A stretch of 64,000 bases of DNA, from assembly GCA_021324735.1 (NCBI GenBank), contig JAJPIO010000007.1, positions 186,001 to 250,000 of the forward strand. Direction: 5' to 3'. The DNA is from Bacteroidota bacterium. Lineage in GTDB: Bacteria > Bacteroidota > Ignavibacteria > Palsa-1295. Below, one piece after another: positions 36,859 to 45,235 of this stretch; position 1 is the stretch's first letter, and every line of letters starts with the position of its first letter. The position numbers and the translations under genes are program-made. The notes under the pieces were generated by a model, which searched no databases, had not been told where the DNA came from, and saw only the letters and a list, made by a program, of their open reading frames with translations.

Positions 36859-37576
36859 TTTCTTGAATGGACTGCTTTGTTTTCAGCGTAGGTCGAGCGT
36901 CCCCGCTCGACATCATCTCGCAGGCACCCTGCCAATCGTGCGGCGAAAACACCGCCAGAACGCGTAGGTCGCGAGTCCGAAAGGACGGCAGATGCATAGC
37001 GAAGCCATTTATGGCTGGAATATTTAGGCAGCGCGTAGGTCGGGAGTCCGAAAGTGCCCGCCCTGAGCTTGCCGAAGGGACGACAGATGTATAGCGAAGC
37101 CATTTATGGCTGGAATATTGGGGCAGTATTAAGGGATAGTCCGTAGGACGACAGATTTCTTCACAAGGCGTTTCTGTCGTCCTCCGGACTTCCGCTCTCT
37201 CTGGCTATTCCTTTCCAGGCCTGAAGGCCTTCGCTATGCATCTGGTGTCCTACCGGACGAAGGGTCTTAAGAGAACGGCAAAGCACTAATGAAGGGGATA
37301 TAACTTGTCGCCGGATTGTAGAATTATCACGAGCGTTTTGGTATGTCCGCGCCGGTTGTGGCCGCACCACGATGTCGAGCGCGGACGCTCGACCTACGCG
37401 CTATGGATTCAATTGATATCGCAAGGAATGATGCCCATACCGCTAATATACCGTGTCTGATAACAATGGTATCAAATCTGGGCGCTGACGGTCTGCGAGC
37501 CCCGAATGAATTTCTCATTTGGATTCGTAATCCGAGCGCATGTGCCTTCTGAGGACCATCGAGTGATATTTAAAGT
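36859..37576. repeat. Repeat-rich intergenic block
   Basis: No gene supported. Two direct copies of a ~70-base unit (36961-37030 and 37032-37126) share CGCGTAGGTC, AGTCCGAAAG, GACAGATG and ATAGCGAAGCCATTTATGGC. The second copy contains an extra segment with CCTGAGCTTGCCGAAGG. An inverted related copy lies at 37176-37260 (AGGCCTGAAGGCCT core). A GTAGGTCGAGCG hairpin lies at ~36887-36911 and an inverted one at ~37370-37400. The remainder to 37576 is featureless. Confidence 0.8.
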
Positions 37577-39400
37577 ATGCGGAAGGAAGTAGTACACCAT
37601 TTTAGCCGGCAGCGATTAGCTGCCGGCTTAGTGTTCATAGTTATCTTATTTACTTGCTCGCTTGTGATTCCACGATCACTGCTGGCTCAATGGCGTCAGT
37701 TATATTCATTCGTGGGCGGCCGAGATGCGTTATCAGGAGGAGGAAAAAGTATATTCTTTATTGATTCGCCCGGGTCACCACATATCGGATTTCTTTCACA
37801 GAATTCGTTACCCCAAGTTTTAAAAACCACCGATGGGGGTTACACGTGGTATCCAGTTCTCAGTGATCCCACGATATCGGGAGAAATCTCGGACTTTAGT
37901 TTTAAAGACAGCTTGACGGGATGGCTTTCTGTACATGGCGGTGCATTTTCGGAAGGGTGTTATAAGACGACAAATGGCGGCGATTCATGGGTACCACTTA
38001 CTAATATACGAGCAGATGCCGCTGGGATCTATTATAATTCTGCCACAAAAGGTCTGTTTTTAGCAACTTGGGGCTCGGCCTCCAGTGCTAAGCTTTTTGT
38101 TTCCTGGGACGAAGGCGGTACCTGGCAGAATGCGTCAACTTCCGCTGATTTAGGAGGTTATAATGGTTTTGCTTTCAATACTTCAGACACTGGCATAGTA
38201 TCAAATGTTTATTTCGGTAATAGCGCCACTAGTAATTGGCAACGAACTTTTGATGGGGGGAAGAATTGGGCGCCTGTAATAATGGACTCGGAAGTTTGGC
38301 AGCCACTCGCTATTCCAAACTCTAAAACTCAGTTCGCGATAGCCGATCGGAGCGGTATCGTAATGCGATCGGATAATCTATGGAACTCATGGAAACAACT
38401 TTTTACCTTCCCGGTAGCGTCTAACATTGATATAGCAATATTCGCCGGCGCTGTAAGCTCTGGTTGTATGCGTGGTGATTTTACCCGGCTATTCACCCAA
38501 GTTGGTTCAGGATTGTACATGTCAACTGATTCAGGTGTGAATTGGAAATACATGTGTGGGCAGCCAAGTAGATATGCCGTTTTCGATCAAAGGTTCTTTA
38601 TTAAAGGATCAAGGATCTACATTTTAACGAATCCTCCAAGGTTCGACGGCCAAAGGGGAGTAAGTTCGCTTTGGATGCTAAATTTAGATTCTCTTTCAGT
38701 CATTGAGCATTCGGCATCCGAAAGTTTTTTGGATGGCCGCAAACAAAAGACTCTTCGAGCGGGAGACACTGTCGGTGTTCTTTGTCGCTTAGCAACCGAC
38801 TCATTAATTAGAGCAGACACTGTCCATTTTACGATTACATACGATTCAAACGTTCTTAATATTTTGGACTACTCTGTGTCTTCGGGTTGGAAAAGCCTTA
38901 ACACTATAAATGAGCCGGGCAAGTTGAATGTTTGGCTACTAGGAGATTCAAGCAATAAGCTGAGTCCCACTCTTCAAATTACATTCAATACATTCCTCGT
39001 GACTTCAATCACGAAGGTTTATCTGGATACAGCATCACTATGGGGGCATCGTCTTAATTGTGATTGTGCTGTTACATCTTTACCATCTTCGGATTCTGTT
39101 GAGATCGACTTTACCGGTTGTGGGGATCCCACGCTCCTCGCGTTTATGGAGGGAAAGCCTATCTTTACAATAAGCTGCATTACATCTAATCCAGTCGATC
39201 GACAAATTCAAGTTCAATCTTTGCCTCCTACTGCGCGGGTTTCTGCAGAATTATACAATGATGTTGGCAGGCTTATTTTGTCCGCTGCTGATATTAGAAA
39301 TACCGCGATCGAAGTAAGCTCGATCCCTAGTGGCTCCTACTATCTGAGGCTTATTTCAAATGGGTACACGCTTATAAAACGCGTCATAATTCAGCATTAG
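37577..39400 (+). CDS. YCF48/Asp-box beta-propeller exported protein with T9SS domain
   Basis: 607 residues with a long signal peptide (hydrophobic core GLVFIVILFTCSLVI, cleavage near LLAQ). Five Asp-box-like blades are visible: TTDGGYTW, TTNGGDSW, SWDEGGTW, TFDGGKNW and STDSGVNW, giving a YCF48-type propeller to about residue 380. Residues ~400-500 look cohesin-like (VHFTITYDSNVLNILDYSV). The last ~75 residues are a T9SS type A domain (VSAELYNDVGRLILSA, SIPSGSYYLRLIS, a basic end). Surface-exposed or released; function unknown. The larger protein at 51929 has the same domain order. Confidence 0.78.
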   Translation: MRKEVVHHFSRQRLAAGLVFIVILFTCSLVIPRSLLAQWRQLYSFVGGRDALSGGGKSIFFIDSPGSPHIGFLSQNSLPQVLKTTDGGYTWYPVLSDPTISGEISDFSFKDSLTGWLSVHGGAFSEGCYKTTNGGDSWVPLTNIRADAAGIYYNSATKGLFLATWGSASSAKLFVSWDEGGTWQNASTSADLGGYNGFAFNTSDTGIVSNVYFGNSATSNWQRTFDGGKNWAPVIMDSEVWQPLAIPNSKTQFAIADRSGIVMRSDNLWNSWKQLFTFPVASNIDIAIFAGAVSSGCMRGDFTRLFTQVGSGLYMSTDSGVNWKYMCGQPSRYAVFDQRFFIKGSRIYILTNPPRFDGQRGVSSLWMLNLDSLSVIEHSASESFLDGRKQKTLRAGDTVGVLCRLATDSLIRADTVHFTITYDSNVLNILDYSVSSGWKSLNTINEPGKLNVWLLGDSSNKLSPTLQITFNTFLVTSITKVYLDTASLWGHRLNCDCAVTSLPSSDSVEIDFTGCGDPTLLAFMEGKPIFTISCITSNPVDRQIQVQSLPPTARVSAELYNDVGRLILSAADIRNTAIEVSSIPSGSYYLRLISNGYTLIKRVIIQH

Positions 39401-39559
39401 TAATTTATGCGCATAGGGCCGGCTATGGTTGAAAGTCTTCATTTTTTTTATTTTCTTTGTAACTTTTTGGTCTTTTTTGGGGGGGGGGGATTATAGGTGC
39501 AATGATGGGCACCTATACGGGCAGCACCCATGGTGCCCCTATTCACTGGAGGTCTTCCC
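39401..39559 (+). promoter_or_regulatory. Leader with G11 tract and hairpin
   Basis: An 11-base run of G spans 39479-39489. Twenty bases later GGGCACC (39507-39513) pairs with GGTGCCC (39532-39538). GGAGG at 39549-39553 is the Shine-Dalgarno site for the ATG at 39560. The homopolymer could vary in length; that is a suggestion only. Confidence 0.55.
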
Positions 39560-40546
39560 ATGACACAACCATATCAGCAATACACGCTCGAATCAATCTT
39601 CGAGGACGCCGAGCCACAGTCATTACCACGCATTATTTGGCGCACCAGCGGTCCGCGCTTCGCGCATCCGGAAGATGAGAATCTCATTCAGATCACGGAG
39701 CACGGTATCAATATCATTTCGTGTCCGGATATCCGGCAAAATGTTCGGCTCTCGCTACTCATCGCAATGGACCTCGCCGCCGGCAGCAATCCGGTGGCTA
39801 AGCATGGCGACCATGCGCGCAGAGTACTCTACTTAAATAGCTATGCAAGCCTGCAAACCCTGCGCAGGACGATCGCCGAAGAACTGATGCAGCGCCCGAA
39901 GGAGAAGGCGGAGATCGCTGCTCGCTTCGGGATCATGGCTTTCTCGTCCGGCACGATGGGCCGCTGCACGGATGCACCGCGCACGGCGATCTTCGAGGAC
40001 GTCCTCTCGCTCGATAATTCGGAAGAGGTGCGCCGCGCGCAGTATCGCGATGTTATCGTACTCAACTCGTTCGAGTTCGCAGCGTTCACCTATTACGATA
40101 AGCTGCAGCTCGCGGGCGCCCTGCTGGAGTGGCGCGAGGCGGTGCCGCTCACTATCATTATCTTCACGCAGGAAATCAATCCTTTGCTCGAAGCCGGATG
40201 GGCGGTCCGAGGTCCGCTCGGCTTGCTTTCTACTTCGGCCCATTCGATAAACAAGCTGAACAGACGCGCAAAAAAGGAGGACCGTGTGTTTAATGAAACG
40301 AATTCAAAAAACAAAATCAAATTATTTTATACTTCGGGCGGCGTCCTGGATGGCGTCGAGTACCCGAAAAATTATAGCGGCACCCGTTACCCGCTCGATT
40401 TCTTCCCTCACCACCTGACCGGCCCGATACCCGACGGCATCGATGCGATCCAACTCGTCGGCCGCCCTCCGATGAACCGCCGCAGCAATGCGGAATGGAG
40501 ATCCGAGATCGGCGTGGAGGAAAAAGTGTATGAGGAGAAGTGGTGA
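39560..40546 (+). CDS. RecA/AAA_25-like protein lacking a P-loop
   Basis: 328 residues from the ATG at 39560, chosen because of the GGAGG site; an in-frame ATG at 39530 lies inside the leader hairpin. The order of strands resembles a RecA-type ATPase of the RepA/AAA_25 kind: a strand-turn-helix where Walker A should be (ISCPDIRQNVRLSLLIAMDL), then RRVLYLNSYASLQTLRR, a Walker-B-like YRDVIVLNSFEFAAF and PLTIIIFTQ. The GxxxxGK[ST] is missing and the Walker B aspartate is replaced by Asn. It is probably inactive as an ATPase or divergent. The stop lies inside a heptamer repeat. The family is tentative. Confidence 0.5.
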   Translation: MTQPYQQYTLESIFEDAEPQSLPRIIWRTSGPRFAHPEDENLIQITEHGINIISCPDIRQNVRLSLLIAMDLAAGSNPVAKHGDHARRVLYLNSYASLQTLRRTIAEELMQRPKEKAEIAARFGIMAFSSGTMGRCTDAPRTAIFEDVLSLDNSEEVRRAQYRDVIVLNSFEFAAFTYYDKLQLAGALLEWREAVPLTIIIFTQEINPLLEAGWAVRGPLGLLSTSAHSINKLNRRAKKEDRVFNETNSKNKIKLFYTSGGVLDGVEYPKNYSGTRYPLDFFPHHLTGPIPDGIDAIQLVGRPPMNRRSNAEWRSEIGVEEKVYEEKW

Positions 40547-40566
40547 ACGGAGAGTGATGAATGGTG
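40539..40566. repeat. Heptamer-phased repeat (copy e)
   Basis: Units AGTGGTG, AACGGAG, AGTGATG and AATGGTG are in 7-base phase. The stop codon of the RecA-like gene lies within the first two units. Confidence 0.75.
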
Positions 40567-40572
40567 AATTCA

Positions 40573-40716
40573 GAATTTGTAGCCGTGGCCTTTAGGCTAC
40601 GGCGACCGCAAGACGACCCTGAATCCGTAGCCGTGGCCTTCAGGCTACGGCGACCGCAAGACGACCCTGAATTCGTAGCCGTAGCCTTCAGGCTACGCAG
40701 TAGTCCGAAGGACGAC
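40573..40716. repeat. 48-bp tandem repeat, about 2.7 copies
   Basis: Units start at 40573, 40621 and 40669, exactly 48 bases apart. Each contains the palindrome TAGCCTTCAGGCTA or a close variant flanked by GTAGCCGTGG. Units 1 and 2 are almost identical; unit 3 diverges after its hairpin and merges into the AGTCCGAAGGACGACAGA repeat. Confidence 0.88.
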
Positions 40717-40825
40717 AGAAGCATAACGAAGCCCTTTAGGGCTGGGAACGAGACGAAAGTTTGTGGGATAAAGTCCGGAGGACGACAGACGAACGGGAGG
40801 ATTCCCGCCTTCGCGGGGATGACAT
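40701..40825. repeat. Further interspersed repeats upstream of the NtrC-type gene
   Basis: AGTCCGAAGGACGACAGA at ~40702 with ATAACGAAGCCCTTTAGGGC belongs to the family seen at 36.9-37.3 kb. A second AGTCCGGAGGACGACAGA is at ~40772. A hairpin GATTCCCGCCTTCGCGGGGA near 40799-40820 resembles REP-like elements found in many bacterial genomes. The remaining bases to 40934 hold no gene. Confidence 0.7.
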
Positions 40826-40934
40826 TAGAACAGCCTCAATCCTTACTATATCCGGATTGATTATTCTTAATTGTCACCTTCGGAACCGGGACTGTAATAC
40901 TCTGTTCAGAAAAACATACGGTAGCACTTAATCC

Positions 40935-42545
40935 ATGGCGCATATTCTCATTATCGACGACGAAGCAGGTATCCGGGATACCCTGGCGATGATCTTCGAG
41001 TACGAAGGGCATCAGGTCTCCACGGCGGACTCGGGCTTCGAAGGACTGAAGCTCGCTCAGTCCTCGGAGACGCCGATCGACTGCATCCTGCTGGACGTCA
41101 AGATGCCGGGCATGGACGGCCTGGAGACGCTCGAGAAATTGAAGGAAGTGCGCCCGGATGTACCGGTCATCATGATCAGCGGTCACGGCACGATCGAGAC
41201 GGCCGTCGAAGCGACGAAGCGCGGAGCCTTCGATTTCCTCGAAAAGCCCCCGGACCGCCAGCGCCTGCTCCTGCTGGTCCGCAACGCGACCGAGAAGAAG
41301 CAGCTCGTCAGCGAGAACCGGATCATGCGCGAGCGCTTGAAGGGCAAGGAGCGTATGCTCGGCACCTCGGCCGGGATGCGGAATATCCGGGCGATCATCG
41401 AGCGCGTTGCGCCGACGGAGGCCCGCGTGCTCATCACCGGCGAGAATGGTACTGGTAAGGAGCTCGTCGCGCGCGCGATCCACCGCTCCTCGAAGCGTGC
41501 AGATAAGCCCTTCGTGGAAGTGAATTGCGCTGCAATACCTAAAGATCTGATCGAGAGTGAGTTGTTCGGCCATGAGAAGGGCTCGTTCACCGGAGCGCTT
41601 ACGCAGCGCATCGGGAAATTCGAGCAGGCCGATCTGGGTACGCTCTTTTTGGATGAGGTCGGCGACATGTCGCTCGATGCGCAGGCGAAGATGCTCCGCG
41701 TGATCGAAGAGGGCCGGCTCGAACGTGTCGGCAGTTCGACGGGACGGCCGATCCCGGTGAACGTTCGCATTCTCGCGGCTACCAATAAGAATTTGCCGGA
41801 GGAGATCCGGCACGGTCGCTTCCGCGAAGATCTATATCATCGCCTGAACGTCATCCCGATCTTCGTACCGCCGCTTCGAGAGCGCCGGGAAGATGTGCCG
41901 CTCCTCGTTCGAGCGTTTGCGGAAGAATTCGCAGGCGAGATGAACCGCAAGGCCATCAAGTTCGATGATGCGGCGATGAAGCTTTTGACGCAGTTGCCGT
42001 TTACGGGTAACATCCGCGAGCTTCGCAATGTGATCGAACGGATCGTCATTCTCGTCTCGGGTGATACGGTGCATGTGGAGGATGTCGAGCATCTTGGTCT
42101 GGCGTTCTCTGTACCGGAGCAAGTAGCGAATGCAGCGGCAACGCCGGAGATCCGCCACGAGGCCGCGGTGAACGAGAACGGCGATGAGTTAGCGAAGAGT
42201 GTGATCCTTACCCCAGCAGACCGGCGAAGGATGGAGCACGTAGAGCACGAGCATTATTCTCTTCTCGGCTCGAATGAACATCCACTCGATGCTGCAATGC
42301 AAGCTACGACGTTCCAGGATTTTAAGGAGCGCGCGGAACGCGTCTACATCGAGGAGAAGCTGCGCGAGCAGAATTGGAATATCAGTCGAACGGCCGAAGC
42401 ACTCGATATTCAACGTTCGCATCTGTATACGAAGATGCGTAAGTACGGCCTGATGAAGGACGGTCGCGTCGAGGGCGGAGCCGCGAGCGAGCCGATGGAT
42501 TCCGACCTGGAACTGCAGGACAGCGATGACGATGATGTTCTTTAA
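40935..42545 (+). CDS. Sigma-54-dependent response regulator (NtrC family)
   Basis: 536 residues. The receiver domain (1-~120) has the acidic pair Asp8-Asp9, phospho-acceptor Asp54 in LLDVKMPGMDG and a conserved Lys in FLEKPP. The AAA+ domain has Walker A GENGTGKE near residue 173, the sigma-54 contact loop EKGSFTGA, and Walker B TLFLDEVGDM. A linker of about 70 variable residues precedes the Fis-type HTH (NWNISRTAEALDIQRSHLYTKM), and the protein ends in an acidic tail. It activates RpoN promoters on phosphorylation. No partner histidine kinase is in the window. It follows a dense repeat block with no obvious promoter. Confidence 0.95.
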   Translation: MAHILIIDDEAGIRDTLAMIFEYEGHQVSTADSGFEGLKLAQSSETPIDCILLDVKMPGMDGLETLEKLKEVRPDVPVIMISGHGTIETAVEATKRGAFDFLEKPPDRQRLLLLVRNATEKKQLVSENRIMRERLKGKERMLGTSAGMRNIRAIIERVAPTEARVLITGENGTGKELVARAIHRSSKRADKPFVEVNCAAIPKDLIESELFGHEKGSFTGALTQRIGKFEQADLGTLFLDEVGDMSLDAQAKMLRVIEEGRLERVGSSTGRPIPVNVRILAATNKNLPEEIRHGRFREDLYHRLNVIPIFVPPLRERREDVPLLVRAFAEEFAGEMNRKAIKFDDAAMKLLTQLPFTGNIRELRNVIERIVILVSGDTVHVEDVEHLGLAFSVPEQVANAAATPEIRHEAAVNENGDELAKSVILTPADRRRMEHVEHEHYSLLGSNEHPLDAAMQATTFQDFKERAERVYIEEKLREQNWNISRTAEALDIQRSHLYTKMRKYGLMKDGRVEGGAASEPMDSDLELQDSDDDDVL

Positions 42546-42765
42546 TGAGAGCTGATATAGCATCGCTACTCCTTAATTTAGGGTCGACATGGCAAGATGT
42601 TCTTTGATTAACAATTAGGAAATTTGCGAACCATCGTTGTGGAAATCTCGTTAGCGCGCCCGACAAATAATCTCAGCCCTGCGATTGCTTCGGTACGGTC
42701 CTCCACTCTCTTATCCGCCAGGCGATCGGGCAACAATTTAGAAGAAGGGACACAACGATTAACGT

Positions 42766-42981
42766 ATGGGAGAATCACTGAAAGAAAAAATGGAACGCGC
42801 CCTCATGGAAGGCTTTGAGCGCGCCCAGGAAGATAAAGTAAAGGAGCTCAACCGGCTCTCGCAGACGGGAAAGCAGATTTCTCGCAAAGATTACAATACT
42901 CGCAACCTTGCGGATCTTTATAATGAGCTTGGCCTCGAGTATCCGGGTGGAAAACCACTCGCCGAATTCCAGAAGAATTAG
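42766..42981 (+). CDS. Small charged protein of unknown function
   Basis: 71 residues, rich in Glu, Lys and Arg, predicted helical with the pattern LKEKMERALMEGFERAQEDK, then NTRNLADLYNELGLEYPGG. It has no signal peptide or membrane segment. A perfect terminator follows directly, which supports a real transcript. I do not recognise the family; the segment ADLYNELGLEYPGGKPLAEF looks conserved rather than random. Confidence 0.65.
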   Translation: MGESLKEKMERALMEGFERAQEDKVKELNRLSQTGKQISRKDYNTRNLADLYNELGLEYPGGKPLAEFQKN

Positions 42982-42990
42982 GCTTTAATT

Positions 42991-43018
42991 AAAAGGATGT
43001 GAGTATCACATCCTTTTT
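42991..43018 (+). terminator. Rho-independent terminator, perfect stem
   Basis: AAAAGGATGTGA, loop GTA, TCACATCCTTTT and a further T. It also faces the convergent lipoprotein gene, so it may act in both directions. Confidence 0.93.
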
Positions 43019-43032
43019 CGTTTCTGGCGACC

Positions 43033-43602
43033 TTACTCTGGTGCGTTGGGCCGGTATTTTACTCGCATGCGCTCCCACCAGTCGATCAGCATTCGGAAGT
43101 ATTTGCGCTGTGGTTGGAGCAGGAGATTGTAGTCTGCGGCGCAGGCATCGAACGATAGATTGGCAAACGTCTTCGTACCGATCGGTACAATTTTGACGAA
43201 GTAATGTTCGTCCCCTGCACACTGCTGAGTTACGTCGTTGGAATCGATCGCATAGAGCTTACCTATTCGGATAAGCATTCGTAGCGTATCTGCATCCGGC
43301 GGATCGAGAGCTGCCACCCCATTTAGGGTACGAAATTTTCCAGCGGCCGTTCGCTTCGTTGTATGCACTGCCATCGTGCCGGTAGTATCGATCGTCCAGG
43401 TATCGCTGGGCTTATCGTCGATCCCACCACCGCTGATGAAGAAGCTATAGAGAAAATTCGGCGGCAAGAGTGTAGAATCGATCGGCGCCGTTGTAATTCC
43501 AGGCTTCGGGGCGGTCGATTGGGAAACCTGCTTGCTTTGACAAGCAACAAGTATAGGGATGAGCGATAGAGGCGCGAGATACTGTGTAATTACGTTCGTC
43601 AT
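43033..43602 (-). CDS. Putative lipoprotein
   Basis: 189 residues. A hydrophobic signal ends LIPILVAC, a lipobox with Cys21. The mature part begins with a Ser/Pro/Thr-rich linker and then a compact domain with DTWTIDTTGTMAVHTTKRT and ALDPPDADTLRMLIRIGKL, two cysteines (Cys in QQCAGDEHY and FDACAADY) and a C-terminal amphipathic segment. I do not recognise the family. Its ATG overlaps the stop of the NagZ-like gene by four bases, so both are likely translated from one mRNA. Confidence 0.65.
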   Translation of the reverse strand: MTNVITQYLAPLSLIPILVACQSKQVSQSTAPKPGITTAPIDSTLLPPNFLYSFFISGGGIDDKPSDTWTIDTTGTMAVHTTKRTAAGKFRTLNGVAALDPPDADTLRMLIRIGKLYAIDSNDVTQQCAGDEHYFVKIVPIGTKTFANLSFDACAADYNLLLQPQRKYFRMLIDWWERMRVKYRPNAPE

Positions 43603-45137
43603 TCAACTGATTGAATTTCGGCCACTACCGCTTCGATCGAAGCAGCCGATTCGCTATACGTCTTTATTATAAATTGCGGTCGAGATAAAAAAGCTTCGTC
43701 GAGATAAGGACTTCCCATGAGTATTAATCCCTTTAATATGATCCCCCGTCCTTCTAAGGACGAGCCAATCTCTTCAACAATGCCTGGTAATGTTTTAGTA
43801 GTTTCGACATTCGAAATATACCCTCGAGCCCGATGAAACGTTGCGATGATCGTATTCTCGTCAAATGAGTGCTCAGAGTCATTCCATTTCGAAGCTGTGA
43901 CCACCTGCGACGTTTTAACGAACGGCTGCATTAATGTTTCGAATCTCTCGCCTTTCTTCCTTGCAAGGGGACGATCATCACATATGATAAGCAGATTCGC
44001 GCCTTGGGTCTTAATTTGTCCTTGGCACTCGATCGCTTTATCGGCGATCTCTTTTGCGAGCTTCAGGTGATCGCTTTGCATGGCGTTGAACGCCGCAAGA
44101 TTGGTAGTTGGCGTTGCAAGCGATCGTCGAAATTTATGGAGTCGCTCGTGTCGTATGCGGCACTCCTGTTCAGTAATTCGTCCAGAGCGAACTGCTTCTA
44201 CTAACGCTTCGTATGCAATGCGTGCCTCTGCTGGTAATAGCAGAATATCCGCTCCTGCTTCGAATGCAAGTACTGCCGCTTCACCCGAACCAAAATGATC
44301 GGCGATCGCTCTCATTTCAAGAGCATCCGTAACAATAATACCATCAAAGTGAAGATAATCGCGAAGAAGATTCGTAGTGATTGACTTTGAAAGTGTTGCA
44401 GGATAACCAGCAGTCTCCGGCTTACTACCGAAATGTTCTGCCAGCTTCGGCGCAGCAAGGTGCCCCGTCATCACAGACATTACCCCGGCATCGATGAGCG
44501 ACTGAAACGGCGGAAGTTCGATTGCATTAAACTCGCGCCAATTCCTATTGATGAATGGAAGCTCGCGATGTGAATCGACTGATGTATCTCCATGCCCTGG
44601 AAAATGTTTCGCGGTCGCCGCCACGCCTTCTGATTGTAATCCCATCATAAACGCCACGGCAAACACCTGCACGGTTTCCGGATCGTCTCCAAACGCTCGT
44701 GTATTGATGATGGGATTTTTCGGATTTGAATTGACATCTGCAACAGGAGCAAAATTCCAGGTGAGTCCAAGGGTTCGCATTTCGCGCGCAATTGCCTGAC
44801 CGGCTGCATATGCTAATTCTGGCTCGCCCGTTTTTGCGATCGCCATGGCATCTGGAAATTCAGTGCCCCCTTCGGTTAATCGCATTGGCAAACCGAATTC
44901 ACAATCAGCCGAGAAGATAAGCGGGATACGACCGATACGTAGAGCTATATTCTGCAACTCGTCGATCGAGTTGACAACCGACTCGATGGTGCCACCAAAT
45001 ACACAAAAACCGCCCACCAAATGATCTTCGATCAACCTATGAATCTGAGACACATATTCAGGGTCGTCGGTATATCGTCCGATCTCCAGCCGCGGCATGA
45101 TCAATTCACCAAGAAGGGAAAAGATAGTGGACTCCAT
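43599..45137 (-). CDS. nagZ: Beta-N-acetylhexosaminidase, NagZ-like (GH3)
   Basis: 512 residues. The GH3 N-terminal TIM barrel has PRLEIGRYTDDPEYV, IFSADCEFGLPMRLTEGGTE, the hallmark KHFPGHGDTSVDSH (His of the catalytic dyad within it) and the nucleophile Asp in IIVTDALEM. NagZ removes N-acetylglucosamine from muropeptides during wall recycling. A second C-terminal domain of ~150 residues (QGANLLIICDDRPLARK) follows, longer than in E. coli NagZ (341 residues) and resembling the alpha/beta GH3 C-terminal domain, as in Bacillus NagZ. No signal peptide is seen, suggesting a cytosolic enzyme. It is operonic with the lipoprotein gene. Confidence 0.92.
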   Translation of the reverse strand: MESTIFSLLGELIMPRLEIGRYTDDPEYVSQIHRLIEDHLVGGFCVFGGTIESVVNSIDELQNIALRIGRIPLIFSADCEFGLPMRLTEGGTEFPDAMAIAKTGEPELAYAAGQAIAREMRTLGLTWNFAPVADVNSNPKNPIINTRAFGDDPETVQVFAVAFMMGLQSEGVAATAKHFPGHGDTSVDSHRELPFINRNWREFNAIELPPFQSLIDAGVMSVMTGHLAAPKLAEHFGSKPETAGYPATLSKSITTNLLRDYLHFDGIIVTDALEMRAIADHFGSGEAAVLAFEAGADILLLPAEARIAYEALVEAVRSGRITEQECRIRHERLHKFRRSLATPTTNLAAFNAMQSDHLKLAKEIADKAIECQGQIKTQGANLLIICDDRPLARKKGERFETLMQPFVKTSQVVTASKWNDSEHSFDENTIIATFHRARGYISNVETTKTLPGIVEEIGSSLEGRGIILKGLILMGSPYLDEAFLSRPQFIIKTYSESAASIEAVVAEIQSVE

Positions 45138-45235
45138 GAAATATAGACCTGCTAATTTATAATATCATTAGGCGGAATCTAACCGCGTAGCCGGATATTT
45201 CAAACTCTTCTATAGGAGAAATCGCTCGTTCAGGA

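Noticed and set aside
40573..40716. Possible CRISPR array
   Set aside because: Period is 48 bases but the entire unit repeats, leaving no variable spacers, and no cas genes are nearby.
40836..41813. 325-codon open frame on the minus strand
   Set aside because: It is antisense to the NtrC-type gene, whose motifs are complete, and shows no recognisable domain; long shadow frames arise from the codon pattern.
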